Positions 18,434 through 27,410 of a stretch of 64,000 nt of DNA are shown here, piece after piece. Where the stretch lies: positions 1,100-65,099 of the forward strand of contig NZ_LMAS01000003.1 of the NCBI RefSeq assembly GCF_001509555.1. Reading direction: 5' to 3'. The number at the start of each line of letters is the position of its first letter. Position 1 is the stretch's first letter. The position numbers and the translations under genes are program-made. The DNA is from Bacillus sp. FJAT-29937 (GTDB lineage Bacteria; Bacillota; Bacilli; Bacillales; Cytobacillaceae). The notes beneath the pieces were generated by a model. It made no database searches. It was not told the origin of the DNA and was given only the letters and a program-made list of their open reading frames with translations.

Positions 18434-19909
18434 ATGGATAATATAATGCAGAACTTTTTAATAAAAAGAGCTTTTTTAACACCAGATAGACCTGCTTATC
18501 ATTTTGCAGGAAAAACATATACTTTTTCCGAAGCTTACGAAAAAGCTCATACGATAGCGGGCCAATTAACGGGGTATGGAGCCCAAAAGGGGCAGTTTGC
18601 CGGAGTATTGCTCAGCAACCATGTAGACACTGTTTTCATTTATTTAGCCCTTCATTTACTTGGTGTGAAGGCGGTTATATTAAATAATCGGTTGACCCCT
18701 TCCGAAATTGCATGGCAAATGCAGGATTCTCATTCGAAGTTTTTGATAACTGAAGAGAAGTTTTCGGATACAATTAATCAAATGAAACCGACTCTTTCAG
18801 GTGTAACGATGATTGAAAAAGAGACACTTTTCAATTCCTCTGTTTCTAATCCAAGTATTATTGAAGAAATAAATTTAAACGACATCTGTACAGTTATGTA
18901 TACGTCAGGAACGACAGGACATCCAAAAGGTGTGCTTCAAACATACGGCAATCATTGGTGGAGTGCAATTGGCTCGGCACTGAATCTTGGGCTCTTAGAG
19001 CAGGATTGCTGGCTGTGCACAGTTCCATTATTTCATATAAGCGGCTATTCGATTCTCATGCGCAGTATTATCTATGGAATGAAGATGGTGATTTTAGAAA
19101 ACTTTGATGAAAGAGGGGCAATAGAAACTATTCGAAGTGAACATGTAACGATTATGTCCATTGTCAGTACGATGCTTTCCCGAATGGAAGAAGAGCTAAA
19201 GAATGAAAAGCTTCCTTCAGAATTTCGCTGTATGTTATTAGGGGGAGGCCCTGCCTCTAAATCTTTACTTGAAAAATGCAAATATAAGCAAATCCCCGTT
19301 TACCAAACATATGGCATGACAGAAACCTCCTCGCAGATCGTCACTCTTTCTCCAGAGTACAGCATGAGCAAACTTGGATCAGCAGGGAAGGTATTATTCC
19401 CGTCACAGTTAAAAATTGTCCGATCAGATGGAGAGGAAGCAGAGGCTAATGAAGCAGGGGAAATCCTAGTGAAAGGACCTAATGTCACAGGCGGATATTT
19501 AAACAAAGAAAATGAAACAAAGAAAAAGATTGTCAATGGCTGGTTATCTACAGGTGATATTGGCACTTTGGATCAAGAAGGATTTCTATATGTGTTAGAC
19601 CGACGCTCGGATTTAATTATTTCCGGCGGTGAAAATATATATCCTGCTGAAATTGAAAGTGTGCTTGTTTCACACCCTAGTATTTCTGATGCAGGGGTCA
19701 TTGGGATGAAGGATGAGGAATGGGGAGAGGTTCCGATTGCTTTTGTAGTAAAGGGAAATGAAGTTACAGCTGAAGAGGTTCGGGAATTTTGCCAGTTGAA
19801 GCTTGCAAAATATAAAATCCCGAAAAAAATCCGATTCCTTGATGAGATTCCTCGGAATGCCTCAAAGAAAATTTTAAGAAGAGAACTGCGAAAATTAATG
19901 GAAGAATAA
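18434..19909 (+). CDS. menE: o-succinylbenzoate-CoA ligase MenE
   Basis: ANL-family ligase (491 aa) activating o-succinylbenzoate to its CoA thioester through an acyl-AMP. The P-loop is MYTSGTTGHPKG near residue 157, the adenine motif is YQTYGMTETSS, the hinge is DRRSDLIISGGENIYPAEIE, and the C-terminal catalytic lysine is in RNASKKILRREL. GAGGTGTAACA precedes the ATG. In B. subtilis menC follows menE; here nothing resembling menC follows, although MenE needs its product. Confidence 0.95.
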   Translation: MDNIMQNFLIKRAFLTPDRPAYHFAGKTYTFSEAYEKAHTIAGQLTGYGAQKGQFAGVLLSNHVDTVFIYLALHLLGVKAVILNNRLTPSEIAWQMQDSHSKFLITEEKFSDTINQMKPTLSGVTMIEKETLFNSSVSNPSIIEEINLNDICTVMYTSGTTGHPKGVLQTYGNHWWSAIGSALNLGLLEQDCWLCTVPLFHISGYSILMRSIIYGMKMVILENFDERGAIETIRSEHVTIMSIVSTMLSRMEEELKNEKLPSEFRCMLLGGGPASKSLLEKCKYKQIPVYQTYGMTETSSQIVTLSPEYSMSKLGSAGKVLFPSQLKIVRSDGEEAEANEAGEILVKGPNVTGGYLNKENETKKKIVNGWLSTGDIGTLDQEGFLYVLDRRSDLIISGGENIYPAEIESVLVSHPSISDAGVIGMKDEEWGEVPIAFVVKGNEVTAEEVREFCQLKLAKYKIPKKIRFLDEIPRNASKKILRRELRKLMEE

Positions 19910-19954
19910 AGGAAAGAGGCGCTTCCCAATGAATGCGCCTCTTCATGCAAAGTA

Positions 19955-20113
19955 TTACCCTAACACTGGTTCAAATGTTTTACAATCGGTTTCTTTACTA
20001 TTATCAGCTGTTTTTCCCTTATGGCTGACTACATAAATCTGATCTGCTGAACATTTGTTTCCATTTTCCCAATATGAACAGTTATTAACTTCGCATAAAA
20101 CGTCTTTTGCCAT
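19955..20113 (-). CDS. DUF1540 cysteine-motif small protein
   Basis: A 52-aa protein with four cysteines in the DUF1540 arrangement: C7, C12 (CEVNNCSYW), C21 (NKCSAD) and C44 (TDCKTFEP). The family occurs in Firmicutes, often in spore formers, and probably binds metal; its function is unknown. AGAAGGAG lies nine bases before the ATG, so the gene is well supported despite its size. It is convergent with menE and lies just downstream of the zinc-binding lipoprotein gene on the same strand. Confidence 0.85.
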   Translation of the reverse strand: MAKDVLCEVNNCSYWENGNKCSADQIYVVSHKGKTADNSKETDCKTFEPVLG

Positions 20114-20218
20114 TAGGATCCACTCCTTCTAAGTTCAAAATAGGGTCCTTTTTTATCACCCTAATTTAGGTTGTGGAACTGGCTTCTCCTTCATGCCTGC
20201 CATTTGAAGGAAGTAAGG

Positions 20219-21181
20219 TTAATTTAATGCTTTTTCTAGAGCCTTCAGATTTTCATTCATAATGGAAAAATAAGTTGAATCATTGTCAATGTCTTGATTT
20301 GTCAGTACAGAAAGATTGTGTAAGTATAGAGGCTCTGCACCGAGCTCCTTCTGAATGATTTCTGTTAATTTAGAGCTTACATTTTGTTCAAAGAACACAT
20401 ATTTTAAATCATGTTCCTTCGCCTCATTAATAATTTTCTCTAGCTGCTTTTGTGTAGGTTCATTAGACGAATTTAAGCCTGAAACACTGATTTGCTTGAT
20501 CCCATAGCGCTTTTCCCAGTAGCCAAATGCCGCATGGGATACAATTATTTCTTTATGCTGTGCTTGATCAACAACCGTCTTGAAGTCATTGTTTAATTGA
20601 TCGAGCTCATTAATAAGTTCATCATAATTAGCATTAAAGTCATCTTTGTGTTTTGGCATCTTTTCAATAAGTGCATTTTTTGTTGCTTCAGCCAGACCCT
20701 TTGCATAAATAGGATCAATCCATATATGCGGATCAATGTCTCCATGGTTATGACCATCATCTCCATGGTGTTCCTCTTCATGGTGGTCTTCTTCCTCATG
20801 AGCACTATCTGTTTCGATAGTAGTATCCAAGTGCACATTTTCTCCAGCTGCGATCATTTGAACGTCTTCGTCTTTTAACGTTTCCTTTGCCTTTTCGACA
20901 AAGCCTTCTAAGCCGAGGCCGATGAAAATAAATAAGTCTGCATCAGCCAGTTTCATCATATCCTTTTGTGTAGGTTCAAATGAGTGTTCATCAGCACCAG
21001 GAGGATACACAGTTTTCGTTTCAACGTACTTCCCGCCAATCCGTTCCGCGAAGTATTGCAAAGGATAGACAGTCGTATAAACAGTTAATGTATCGCTTTT
21101 CTTTTCTATTTCCTCTTCCCCAGCAGCACAGCCTGTCAAAAACAAACTAAGCATTAAGAAAAAAATTAATATCTTTTTCAT
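20219..21181 (-). CDS. znuA: Zinc ABC-transporter substrate-binding lipoprotein (ZnuA/AdcA family)
   Basis: Cluster A-I metal-binding protein (320 aa), a membrane-anchored lipoprotein capturing zinc outside the cell. The signal peptide ends in the lipobox LTGC (C18). A His/Glu/Asp-rich loop (HEEEDHHEEEHHGDDGHNHG) is typical of zinc rather than manganese binders, followed by DPHIWIDP. The ATG at 21181 has GGGGAG upstream; an upstream in-frame extension to 21307 would cross the Zur box. No permease or ATPase gene adjoins, so it must partner with ZnuBC encoded elsewhere or serve as an accessory binder. Confidence 0.9.
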   Translation of the reverse strand: MKKILIFFLMLSLFLTGCAAGEEEIEKKSDTLTVYTTVYPLQYFAERIGGKYVETKTVYPPGADEHSFEPTQKDMMKLADADLFIFIGLGLEGFVEKAKETLKDEDVQMIAAGENVHLDTTIETDSAHEEEDHHEEEHHGDDGHNHGDIDPHIWIDPIYAKGLAEATKNALIEKMPKHKDDFNANYDELINELDQLNNDFKTVVDQAQHKEIIVSHAAFGYWEKRYGIKQISVSGLNSSNEPTQKQLEKIINEAKEHDLKYVFFEQNVSSKLTEIIQKELGAEPLYLHNLSVLTNQDIDNDSTYFSIMNENLKALEKALN

Positions 21182-21214
21182 ATTGTCTCCCCTTAAGTTT
21201 AAAGCGTACTCGTT

Positions 21215-21242
21215 CCGATTTGTATTATAAAATTTTTTTAAT
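21215..21242 (-). promoter_or_regulatory. Promoter of the zinc-binding lipoprotein gene
   Basis: On the minus strand TTGCGC and TATAAT are about 16 bases apart, immediately downstream of the Zur box. Coordinates are approximate. Confidence 0.5.
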
Positions 21243-21249
21243 ATTGCGC

Positions 21250-21270
21250 AATTCGTAATCATTACGATTC
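21250..21270 (-). promoter_or_regulatory. Zur box
   Basis: AATTCGTAATCATTACGATT is a near-perfect palindrome matching the Bacillus Zur 7-1-7 consensus ATCGTAATNATTACGAT at all but one core position. It lies at the -35 end of the promoter, so Zur bound to zinc should repress the gene. Confidence 0.85.
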
Positions 21271-21381
21271 CAAATGTAATTTTACAAGAGAAATTAATAA
21301 AAATCAATCAAAAATATTTGGTTATGCTATTAATTATTTGTTATGCTTAAACTGCAATTAAAATTTTGAGGGGTAAATCAA

Positions 21382-21957
21382 ATGAAATTAATTGATGAAA
21401 TTTTAACCTTTAATCAGCAGTTTGTAGAAGAAAAGCAGTATGAAGAATTTACGACAACTAAGTTTCCGAATAAACGCATGGTCTTATTAACATGTATGGA
21501 CACTCGTCTTGTAGAGCTATTGCCACGAGCAATGAACTTGCGCAATGGCGATGTGAAAATTGTTAAAAATGCGGGAGCGCTCGTTACCCATCCGTTTGGG
21601 AGTATTATGAGAAGCTTGCTTGTAGCAGTCTACCAGCTTCAAGCAGAGGAAGTTTTAATTATTGGGCATCATGATTGCGGGATGAGCGGAATGAAACCCG
21701 ATCTTATCCTTGAAAGCATGAGAAAGCGCGGCAAGTCAGAAGCAGCTCTTGACACGATTACTTATTCTGGTGTGGATGTGAGAGAGTGGATGAGAGGCTT
21801 CGAAAATGTTGAAGAAAGTGTGGCTCACAGCGTCAAGATGGTAAAGAAACACCCATTAATGCCAAATGATGTGCCTGTACATGGGTTAGTTATTGAACCG
21901 AGTACAGGTAAATTGGATGTCGTTGTGAACGGCTACGAAGAAACAAAATTTTTATAA
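21382..21957 (+). CDS. ytiB: Beta-class carbonic anhydrase (YtiB)
   Basis: A 191-aa zinc enzyme interconverting CO2 and bicarbonate. Zinc ligands are C38 in LLTCMDTRL, and H96 and C99 in GHHDCGM; D40 and R42 form the catalytic dyad. GAGGGG precedes the ATG. It is monocistronic with its own terminator and sits next to yidD and luxS. Confidence 0.93.
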   Translation: MKLIDEILTFNQQFVEEKQYEEFTTTKFPNKRMVLLTCMDTRLVELLPRAMNLRNGDVKIVKNAGALVTHPFGSIMRSLLVAVYQLQAEEVLIIGHHDCGMSGMKPDLILESMRKRGKSEAALDTITYSGVDVREWMRGFENVEESVAHSVKMVKKHPLMPNDVPVHGLVIEPSTGKLDVVVNGYEETKFL

Positions 21958-21968
21958 AACAACTCGTA

Positions 21969-22008
21969 AACAACTTGTCCCTGAAAATGAGACAGGTTGT
22001 TTTATTTT
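21969..22008 (+). terminator. Terminator of ytiB
   Basis: AACAACTTGTC pairs with GACAGGTTGTT, followed by TTATTTTT. It overlaps the end of yidD on the other strand. Confidence 0.85.
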
Positions 22009-22244
22009 TCAGCAAATGGCTTTTCTTGCTTTTCTGGAACGGGATCAAAGCCGCCAGGGTGAAAAGGGTGACATTTCACAATTCTTTTTATTGTAAGCCA
22101 GCCGCCCTTTAATGCACCAAATCGTTTGACGGCTTCAAGGCCGTAATGAGAGCATGTTGGGTAGAATCGGCATGACGGCGGTTTTAAAGGCGAGATGACG
22201 ATTTGGTAAAATCGAATCAGGCTAAGCAATATTTTTTTCAACAT
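22002..22244 (-). CDS. yidD: Membrane protein insertion efficiency factor YidD
   Basis: An 80-aa peripheral membrane protein with the conserved YidD core: [18 protein letters not shown] and [14 protein letters not shown], with an amphipathic N-terminal helix. It is thought to help YidC/SecYEG insert membrane proteins. I take the ATG at 22244; an upstream TTG at 22253 would add three residues, and neither has a strong ribosome binding site. Called YtjA in B. subtilis. Divergent from luxS. Confidence 0.92.
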   Translation of the reverse strand: MLKKILLSLIRFYQIVISPLKPPSCRFYPTCSHYGLEAVKRFGALKGGWLTIKRIVKCHPFHPGGFDPVPEKQEKPFAEK

Positions 22245-22408
22245 GAACAACAATCCATTCTTCCATTTTGATAAGAAGATAGCATATTCTATTGCAATTG
22301 TCGAAAGTAAGGTTACAGCACTCGTACAATAAGCATATAATATAAAATTGATGAAGATAGTCGGAATATGAGTTACAATGGAAAGAAATAGATAAGGAGT
22401 GATGTTTG

Positions 22409-22882
22409 ATGCCTTCAGTAGAAAGCTTTGAATTGGATCATAACGCTGTTAAAGCACCATTTGTAAGACATTGTGGAGTACACAAGGTCGGTTCAGATGG
22501 TGTGGTTAATAAATACGATATACGATTTTGCCAGCCAAATAAACAGGCGATGAAGCCAGATGCTATCCACACATTGGAACATCTTCTTGCCTTTAATATT
22601 CGCAAGCATTCCGAGAAATATGATCACTTTGATATTATTGATATTTCCCCAATGGGATGCCAGACAGGGTATTATTTAGTTGTTAGCGGAGAGCCGACAG
22701 TGGAAGAAATCATCGATTTGCTTGAAGATACGATGAAGGATGCCGTCCGGATTACTGACATTCCTGCCGCAAATGAGAAGCAATGCGGCCAAGCAAAGCT
22801 CCATGATTTAGAAGGAGCTAAACGACTAATGCGTTTTTGGCTTGAACAATCGAAGGAAGATCTGAAGCAGGTTTTTGCATAA
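22409..22882 (+). CDS. luxS: S-ribosylhomocysteine lyase LuxS
   Basis: Metalloenzyme (157 aa, the usual length) cleaving S-ribosylhomocysteine to homocysteine and DPD, the autoinducer-2 precursor, in the activated methyl cycle. Metal ligands are H54, H58 (HTLEH) and C126 (QCGQAK); the catalytic cysteine is C84 in MGCQTGYY. The ATG at 22409 follows AAGGAGTGATGTTT; an adjacent TTG just before it is not needed. It complements metK later in the window. Confidence 0.97.
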   Translation: MPSVESFELDHNAVKAPFVRHCGVHKVGSDGVVNKYDIRFCQPNKQAMKPDAIHTLEHLLAFNIRKHSEKYDHFDIIDISPMGCQTGYYLVVSGEPTVEEIIDLLEDTMKDAVRITDIPAANEKQCGQAKLHDLEGAKRLMRFWLEQSKEDLKQVFA

Positions 22883-22894
22883 GGATTGGTAAAC

Positions 22895-22939
22895 AAAAAG
22901 CTAAGTGTACGCTCTACAGTGTGTACTCTTAGCTTTTTT
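22895..22939. terminator. Bidirectional terminator between luxS and ytzI
   Basis: AAAAAGCTAAGTGTAC pairs imperfectly with GTGTACTCTTAGCTTTTTT. A and T runs on both sides suit both convergent genes. Confidence 0.9.
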
Positions 22940-22949
22940 ATATTAAGGT

Positions 22950-23120
22950 TCAATTTTCAGGAAATTTATTTGACTTATTTTCCATTTCCTCTTGGTCAGC
23001 GGAAATAGAATCAGTAGAATCAACAGTGTGTTTAAACATATAAGCTTTAGAAGTTGTGACAACTGCCAAAACAATAACAATGGCAACAATAATCACCGAT
23101 ATGGCTAAAACAGTAATCAT
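22950..23120 (-). CDS. ytzI: YtzI-like small membrane protein
   Basis: A 56-aa protein with one N-terminal transmembrane helix (ITVLAISVIIVAIVIVLAV) followed by TSKAYMFKHTVDS and an acidic hydrophilic tail. This layout, with KAYxxKHTVD after the helix, resembles the B. subtilis YtzI protein next to luxS; the symbol is from memory. GAGGGGGG precedes the ATG. Function unknown. Confidence 0.7.
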   Translation of the reverse strand: MITVLAISVIIVAIVIVLAVVTTSKAYMFKHTVDSTDSISADQEEMENKSNKFPEN

Positions 23121-23264
23121 GAAAAATCCCCCCTCTTCTACTTTAGTTTAACATGAAATTAAACTGGCAGGAGGGAGGAAAACTGTTAAATTTGCTGAGA
23201 AGCGGAATAGTTTATTGATGAAAACGCTCTCATTTCCCTGGTGGAATTATGTAATAAAAATAAA

Positions 23265-23522
23265 TCAGTGTATATTGCGATGTTGAATATTGGAGCTTCG
23301 CTGTGGCCTATAGTCTTCACTTGCAAATTTTCCTTTTAAGCTTTCGATTAAATAAAGTCCCATCAGATCATAAAGCTCTTGATTATTTAATTCTTGAATA
23401 ATATTCAATAAATCTTCCCGGCTCATTTCCTCTAGGAAAGCAAAGGTCAGCATATCAATATCTTCTTCATCTCCGGTAAGCTTATGCCGATAAAGCTCAT
23501 ACAGTTCATCCACGATTTTCAT
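23265..23522 (-). CDS. DUF6154-like small helical protein
   Basis: An 85-aa acidic, helical protein (MKIVDELYELYRHKLTGDEED, LNNQELYDLMGLYLIESLKGK). It resembles the Bacillus DUF6154 family as I remember it. A strong GGGGG-type ribosome binding site precedes the ATG. Leu/Glu-rich helices without a membrane segment suggest a soluble regulator or adaptor; function unknown. Confidence 0.75.
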   Translation of the reverse strand: MKIVDELYELYRHKLTGDEEDIDMLTFAFLEEMSREDLLNIIQELNNQELYDLMGLYLIESLKGKFASEDYRPQRSSNIQHRNIH

Positions 23523-23764
23523 CTTGACACCCCCAACGTAAATTTTTGAGATAGTTTTATCTTTTATTTTATACTTATTAAATCCTCTTGATGATAAAAA
23601 TATTCTATATTTGCCATTAAGGTTCCTTTTTTTTTAGAATAATATGTGCTTTAACAAGAATAATGTATTTCGACATTATTTTTAAATTGAATATGGAAAA
23701 GATAAGAATGAATAAAAGCGTATGGCTCCCGCCTGCAGCTATTTCATATAAGGGGTTGATTACA

Positions 23765-24091
23765 TTGAATGAAATGAAGAAAACGTATTATATTAAGGTG
23801 AATACTGGAGAAATTACACAAAGCGCAACTGATTCGGCTTGGGATTTTAAAATAGAAGCTACAGATGAAGAGATCATTTCATTAAGGGAATTTTTTGATA
23901 ACAATTATTCGAATGAATGGAAAACTTTCTTCAGAGCCCATGTCCCATTCATGGAATATCATAATGATAAAGAAAATGATGCGTATGATGATACGATAAA
24001 AAAAGTATATGGAATGATTTATCAGCTTGGAGATGAGGAAGCAAAAAACCATATTGAAAGCATGGGGATTTTAGACGAAGGTCATAATTAA
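23765..24091 (+). CDS. Conserved protein of unknown function
   Basis: A 108-aa soluble acidic protein: MNEMKKTYYIKVNTGEITQ, a middle DEEIISLREFFDNNY, and an acidic helical tail GMIYQLGDEEAKNHIESMG. I do not recognise a named domain with confidence. TTG at 23765 is preferred because AAGGGG lies nine bases upstream; ATG at 23774 is the alternative. The frame extends upstream to 23663 but without a ribosome binding site. Convergent with the lipoprotein gene beyond an inverted repeat. Confidence 0.7.
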   Translation: MNEMKKTYYIKVNTGEITQSATDSAWDFKIEATDEEIISLREFFDNNYSNEWKTFFRAHVPFMEYHNDKENDAYDDTIKKVYGMIYQLGDEEAKNHIESMGILDEGHN

Positions 24092-24107
24092 AACATATAA
24101 TTAATTG

Positions 24108-24141
24108 GTCAGACCCTTCACTTCACGTGCTTGGGTCTGAC
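24108..24141. terminator. Inverted repeat between convergent genes
   Basis: GTCAGACCC and GGGTCTGAC form a 9-bp perfect stem with a 16-base loop. There is no T run, so termination is uncertain; it may be a small dispersed repeat. Confidence 0.4.
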
Positions 24142-24152
24142 ACAGATTATAT

Positions 24153-25016
24153 TTATATGGCCATTTCAACAGCTGAATCAATTACTTCTTGAGGTACAGT
24201 TATGGCATCAACGTTATTGTGATTGGAATATTGGCCGCTCATTTTTTGATACATGATAATAGTTTGGTCTTCAACAGTGATTTCCATCTCCATATTCATA
24301 TCTAGGGCAACTGGTAGAAATGACTCTTTATCGATTAGAAATTTATATTCAACAGCATTAATTTTCATGCTGTTCATAAGATCCTCTTGCGCCATTTCAG
24401 GAGGAAGTGCTTCTGCTGCTGTTGCTTTAATAAAGTCATTAAATTTATCGCCGGAAGCTTTTAAATTTAAAATATAATTATTAGAATCTTGCTCAAAAGT
24501 AAAATCCTCTACAAATTGCTGTAATTTCTTAAGCTCTTCTCCAGGATTCGTTTGCTTTCCTGACATTTGCAAGAATGCATCTGTCATCTCTTGCGGAAAC
24601 TTCATCCATTGCTGCCCAGATGGTTCAAAAAAGAACATGCCTTCCTCAGTAAAGTAGCTCTCTGTTTCAAATTCTTCTCCTGTATCTCCTAAAGACATCG
24701 TCATTTTTTGATAGAAGGCCATTGGGTCTTGTACAACATTCATTTCAATCACTGATTGAGTTTGCATATTCATTTCTTCTTGATCGGAAGTCATATCTTG
24801 ATCTAAGTTCATTTTTACTGAGAAGCTTGCTAGATTATTAGACGCTTCCGTTGATTTTTCAAGAACCTCTTCTAATGTCAATTGGGATGGCTTTTCAGCA
24901 GCTGCAGGTGTTTCACTATCCTTTGCAGGTTCATTTACAGGCTCTGCAGTCTGATTGCATGCAGCAAGCATGAAAATCAGGAGAAAGCCTATTAAAGCAG
25001 TTATTGTTTTTTTCAA
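24153..25016 (-). CDS. Lipoprotein, DUF6612/LppX-like
   Basis: A 287-aa secreted lipoprotein: signal peptide MKKTITALIGFLLIFMLAAC with lipobox cysteine C20, then a PAKDSETPAAAEKPS linker. The mature domain holds many Met and Gln residues and alternating beta strands typical of the LolA/LppX-like fold that binds hydrophobic ligands. It fits the DUF6612 lipoproteins of Bacilli. TTG at 25016 with AAGGGAG upstream is preferred over GTG at 25043, because it starts the signal peptide directly. Function unknown. Confidence 0.78.
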   Translation of the reverse strand: MKKTITALIGFLLIFMLAACNQTAEPVNEPAKDSETPAAAEKPSQLTLEEVLEKSTEASNNLASFSVKMNLDQDMTSDQEEMNMQTQSVIEMNVVQDPMAFYQKMTMSLGDTGEEFETESYFTEEGMFFFEPSGQQWMKFPQEMTDAFLQMSGKQTNPGEELKKLQQFVEDFTFEQDSNNYILNLKASGDKFNDFIKATAAEALPPEMAQEDLMNSMKINAVEYKFLIDKESFLPVALDMNMEMEITVEDQTIIMYQKMSGQYSNHNNVDAITVPQEVIDSAVEMAI

Positions 25017-25184
25017 AATCGACACTCCCTTTTCATTATTCACCTATTATATACGGAAAAATTAGCCAGCGGTTTCAATAAAAAGAAGATTCATACTTTA
25101 TTCACATAATAATCCATAGGAAATACGAAATTAGTAACAGAAATCATTTCGCGATATAATTTAATAAACATGTGGAGGTTTAAA

Positions 25185-25652
25185 ATGGAAACATTTAAAG
25201 ATTATAACGGCGGAACTGTGAAGCTTTCATTTAAACAGCAATCATTTGCTCAAAAGCCGGAGCATGTACTTGTTATTTGTAAAATGAATGATAAATGGCT
25301 TTTGACAAACCATTCGGTGCGCGGATTGGAGTTTCCAGGGGGAAAGGTTGAACAGGGGGAATCTCTTGAGGAGGCTGGCAGAAGAGAAGTACTCGAAGAA
25401 ACCGGAGCAATTATGAAAGAGCTTAGATTTATTGGCGAATACGAGGTTTCTCATATTAATTCATCGTTTGTAAAGGCGATATTCTATGGAGAAATTGAAA
25501 GAATTGAAGAAAAAGATGATTATTTTGAAACTGCGGGTCCGGTATTTATAGAAGGGGATATTTTAAAATTAAGGAAGGGTCCACAGTTTAGCTTTATTAT
25601 GAAGGACGATGTGATTGAAAAAAGCATTAAAAGAATAGCGCAGTTGAATTAA
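25185..25652 (+). CDS. ytkD: Nudix nucleoside triphosphatase YtkD
   Basis: Nudix hydrolase (155 aa). The Nudix box is GGKVEQGESLEEAGRREVLEETGA, here cited only by its key residues: G, REVxEETG. B. subtilis YtkD hydrolyses oxidised and canonical purine nucleoside triphosphates and protects against oxidative mutation; the same role is likely. ATG at 25185 has GGAGG seven bases upstream; the in-frame ATG at 25170 does not. Monocistronic, with a terminator shared with ytlD. Confidence 0.9.
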   Translation: METFKDYNGGTVKLSFKQQSFAQKPEHVLVICKMNDKWLLTNHSVRGLEFPGGKVEQGESLEEAGRREVLEETGAIMKELRFIGEYEVSHINSSFVKAIFYGEIERIEEKDDYFETAGPVFIEGDILKLRKGPQFSFIMKDDVIEKSIKRIAQLN

Positions 25653-25654
25653 AG

Positions 25655-25684
25655 AAAAACGGCATATACCGATGCCGTTTATTC
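25655..25684. terminator. Terminator between ytkD and ytlD
   Basis: AAACGGCAT/ATGCCGTTT hairpin flanked by A-rich and T-rich sequence between convergent genes. Confidence 0.8.
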
Positions 25685-26494
25685 TTACGAGCCATTTTTA
25701 ATTAATTTCCTTTCCAGCAGTTCAACGAGCTGGTACATGACCGTTGCAAAAATCGCGATTACTAGCAGGGATAGCATGACGAGAGTGAAATTAAAGACTT
25801 GGAATCCGTAGATAATCATATAGCCGAGTCCTTTTGACGAAACGAGAAATTCACCGACAATGACCCCTACCCAAGATAAACCGACATTGACCTTTAAAGT
25901 AGAGATAATCACTGGGAAGGATGCTGGAAGAATGGATTCTTTAAATACTTGAATTCTGGATGCGCCAAAGGTTTGCAGAACCTTTATATAATTGGGATCC
26001 ACTTCTTTGAATGAAGTATATACAACGATGGTCGTGATGATGATGGAAATAATCGCACCCATGGCGACAATAGACGTGAAGCCCGGACCTAAAGCAACAA
26101 TTAAGATTGGGCCGAGAGCCACTTTTGGCATGGAATTGAGAATAACTAAATACGGGTCAAGTATTTTGGAAAGAAAAGGGGACCACCAAAGCAAAGCGGC
26201 AAGCAGGGTTCCTATTAACGTACCAAGTATGAAGCCGAATACTGTTTCGGATAATGTATAGCTTAAGTCGATGAATAATGTTCCGTCCTGTATTTTGGTC
26301 ACGAGCAAGCCCCATACTTTTGAGGGGGAACTAAATATTAACGGATCGATCCATTGCTTCCTGCTGGCAAGCTCCCATCCAGAGAAGAAGACAATAAAGA
26401 TAATTAGCTGGTAGAAGCGGACCCATTTTTTTTCGCGTTTCAATGATTTCAAATACTTTTGGTGAAGGAGATCAATATTTGTCTGCGGGCTCAA
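25685..26494 (-). CDS. ytlD: ABC-transporter permease YtlD
   Basis: BPD_transp_1 permease (269 aa) of the taurine/nitrate/pyrimidine-precursor type, with about six transmembrane helices. The EAA loop reads [23 protein letters not shown] in part. TTG at 26494 with GGAAGGAG ten bases upstream is chosen; it gives the usual length and overlaps ytlC by 23 bases. A longer frame to 26647 has no ribosome binding site. Works with YtlC (ATPase) and YtlA (binding protein). Confidence 0.88.
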   Translation of the reverse strand: MSPQTNIDLLHQKYLKSLKREKKWVRFYQLIIFIVFFSGWELASRKQWIDPLIFSSPSKVWGLLVTKIQDGTLFIDLSYTLSETVFGFILGTLIGTLLAALLWWSPFLSKILDPYLVILNSMPKVALGPILIVALGPGFTSIVAMGAIISIIITTIVVYTSFKEVDPNYIKVLQTFGASRIQVFKESILPASFPVIISTLKVNVGLSWVGVIVGEFLVSSKGLGYMIIYGFQVFNFTLVMLSLLVIAIFATVMYQLVELLERKLIKNGS

Positions 26495-27251
26495 GGGATT
26501 CCAGCTCCTTCCAAATCGTTTGAAAAATAGTTGAATATGCCTCATGGCTGCGTGCATTGAATGGGGTCTCATCTCGAAGTTCTTTAGGCATTGAAAAGAC
26601 TTTGTGCAGCCTTCCCGGTTTTGAGGAAAATAGGAAAATCCGATCACTCATAGAGACGGCTTCTCCAATATCATGTGTGACAAGAATGGCTGTTTTTCCG
26701 AAAAATTTAAGTGTATTGGAGACAAGGTCTTCAAGCTTTAATTTTGTTTGATAATCTAAAGCGGAAAAAGGTTCGTCAAGCATGAGAAGCTTCGGCTCAG
26801 TTGCTAATGTTCTGACAAGCGCAACCCTTTGCCTCATTCCACCGGAAAGCTGCTTTGGAAATTGCGATTCTACCCCTTTAAGTCCCATCTGTTCAAGCAA
26901 GGATAAAGCGTACTCTTTTTTGCTGGAATTAAGCTGATTACTTATCTTTAAACCAAGCAGAATATTTTCTTCAATTGTCTTCCATGGAAAAAGATAATCC
27001 TGTTGAAGCATATAGCCAATGCTCTGACCCGTCGTTTCGACTTTTTTGCCTTCAAGAGTGACAGAGCCTTCTGTCGGCTTTAGCAATCCGGCAATAATCG
27101 AAAGCAAGGTTGTTTTTCCGCATCCGCTTGGACCTAGAAAGGAAACAAATTCTCCCTCCCCGATAGTAAGCGAAACATCGGAGAGGGCTGTTGTGGCAGA
27201 GTTCTTCGTGAAATACGTATGTTGAATACCATGAACGTTTAAGAAATCCAT
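26472..27251 (-). CDS. ytlC: ABC-transporter ATPase YtlC
   Basis: A 259-aa ATP-binding subunit of the SsuB/TauB type. Walker [11 protein letters not shown]-loop [10 protein letters not shown], signature [11 protein letters not shown], Walker [14 protein letters not shown]-loop [12 protein letters not shown] at 27251 has AAAGGAGGG upstream. It energises import by YtlD of the ligand bound by YtlA. Confidence 0.93.
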   Translation of the reverse strand: MDFLNVHGIQHTYFTKNSATTALSDVSLTIGEGEFVSFLGPSGCGKTTLLSIIAGLLKPTEGSVTLEGKKVETTGQSIGYMLQQDYLFPWKTIEENILLGLKISNQLNSSKKEYALSLLEQMGLKGVESQFPKQLSGGMRQRVALVRTLATEPKLLMLDEPFSALDYQTKLKLEDLVSNTLKFFGKTAILVTHDIGEAVSMSDRIFLFSSKPGRLHKVFSMPKELRDETPFNARSHEAYSTIFQTIWKELESLEPADKY

Positions 27252-27410
27252 ACATGCCCTCCTTTTTAATGTGAAAACTAAATTGTCGGTGGATTCATTG
27301 AACAAGCCTTGATGTTCGGAGTAATCACTAGCGCAGAGAAATGAAGCCAACGACATTTACATTCTAGGTTGGGAGCAGACGCCTATGAATGTTCCTCTAC
27401 ATTTTAACTA

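Noticed and set aside
20700..20830. His/Asp-rich stretch in the zinc-binding lipoprotein as a repeat expansion
   Set aside because: Such a loop is the normal zinc-binding region of ZnuA/AdcA proteins.
27252..27410. A gene such as ytlB between ytlA and ytlC
   Set aside because: The 159 bases have no open frame with a ribosome binding site other than an unsupported upstream extension of ytlC.
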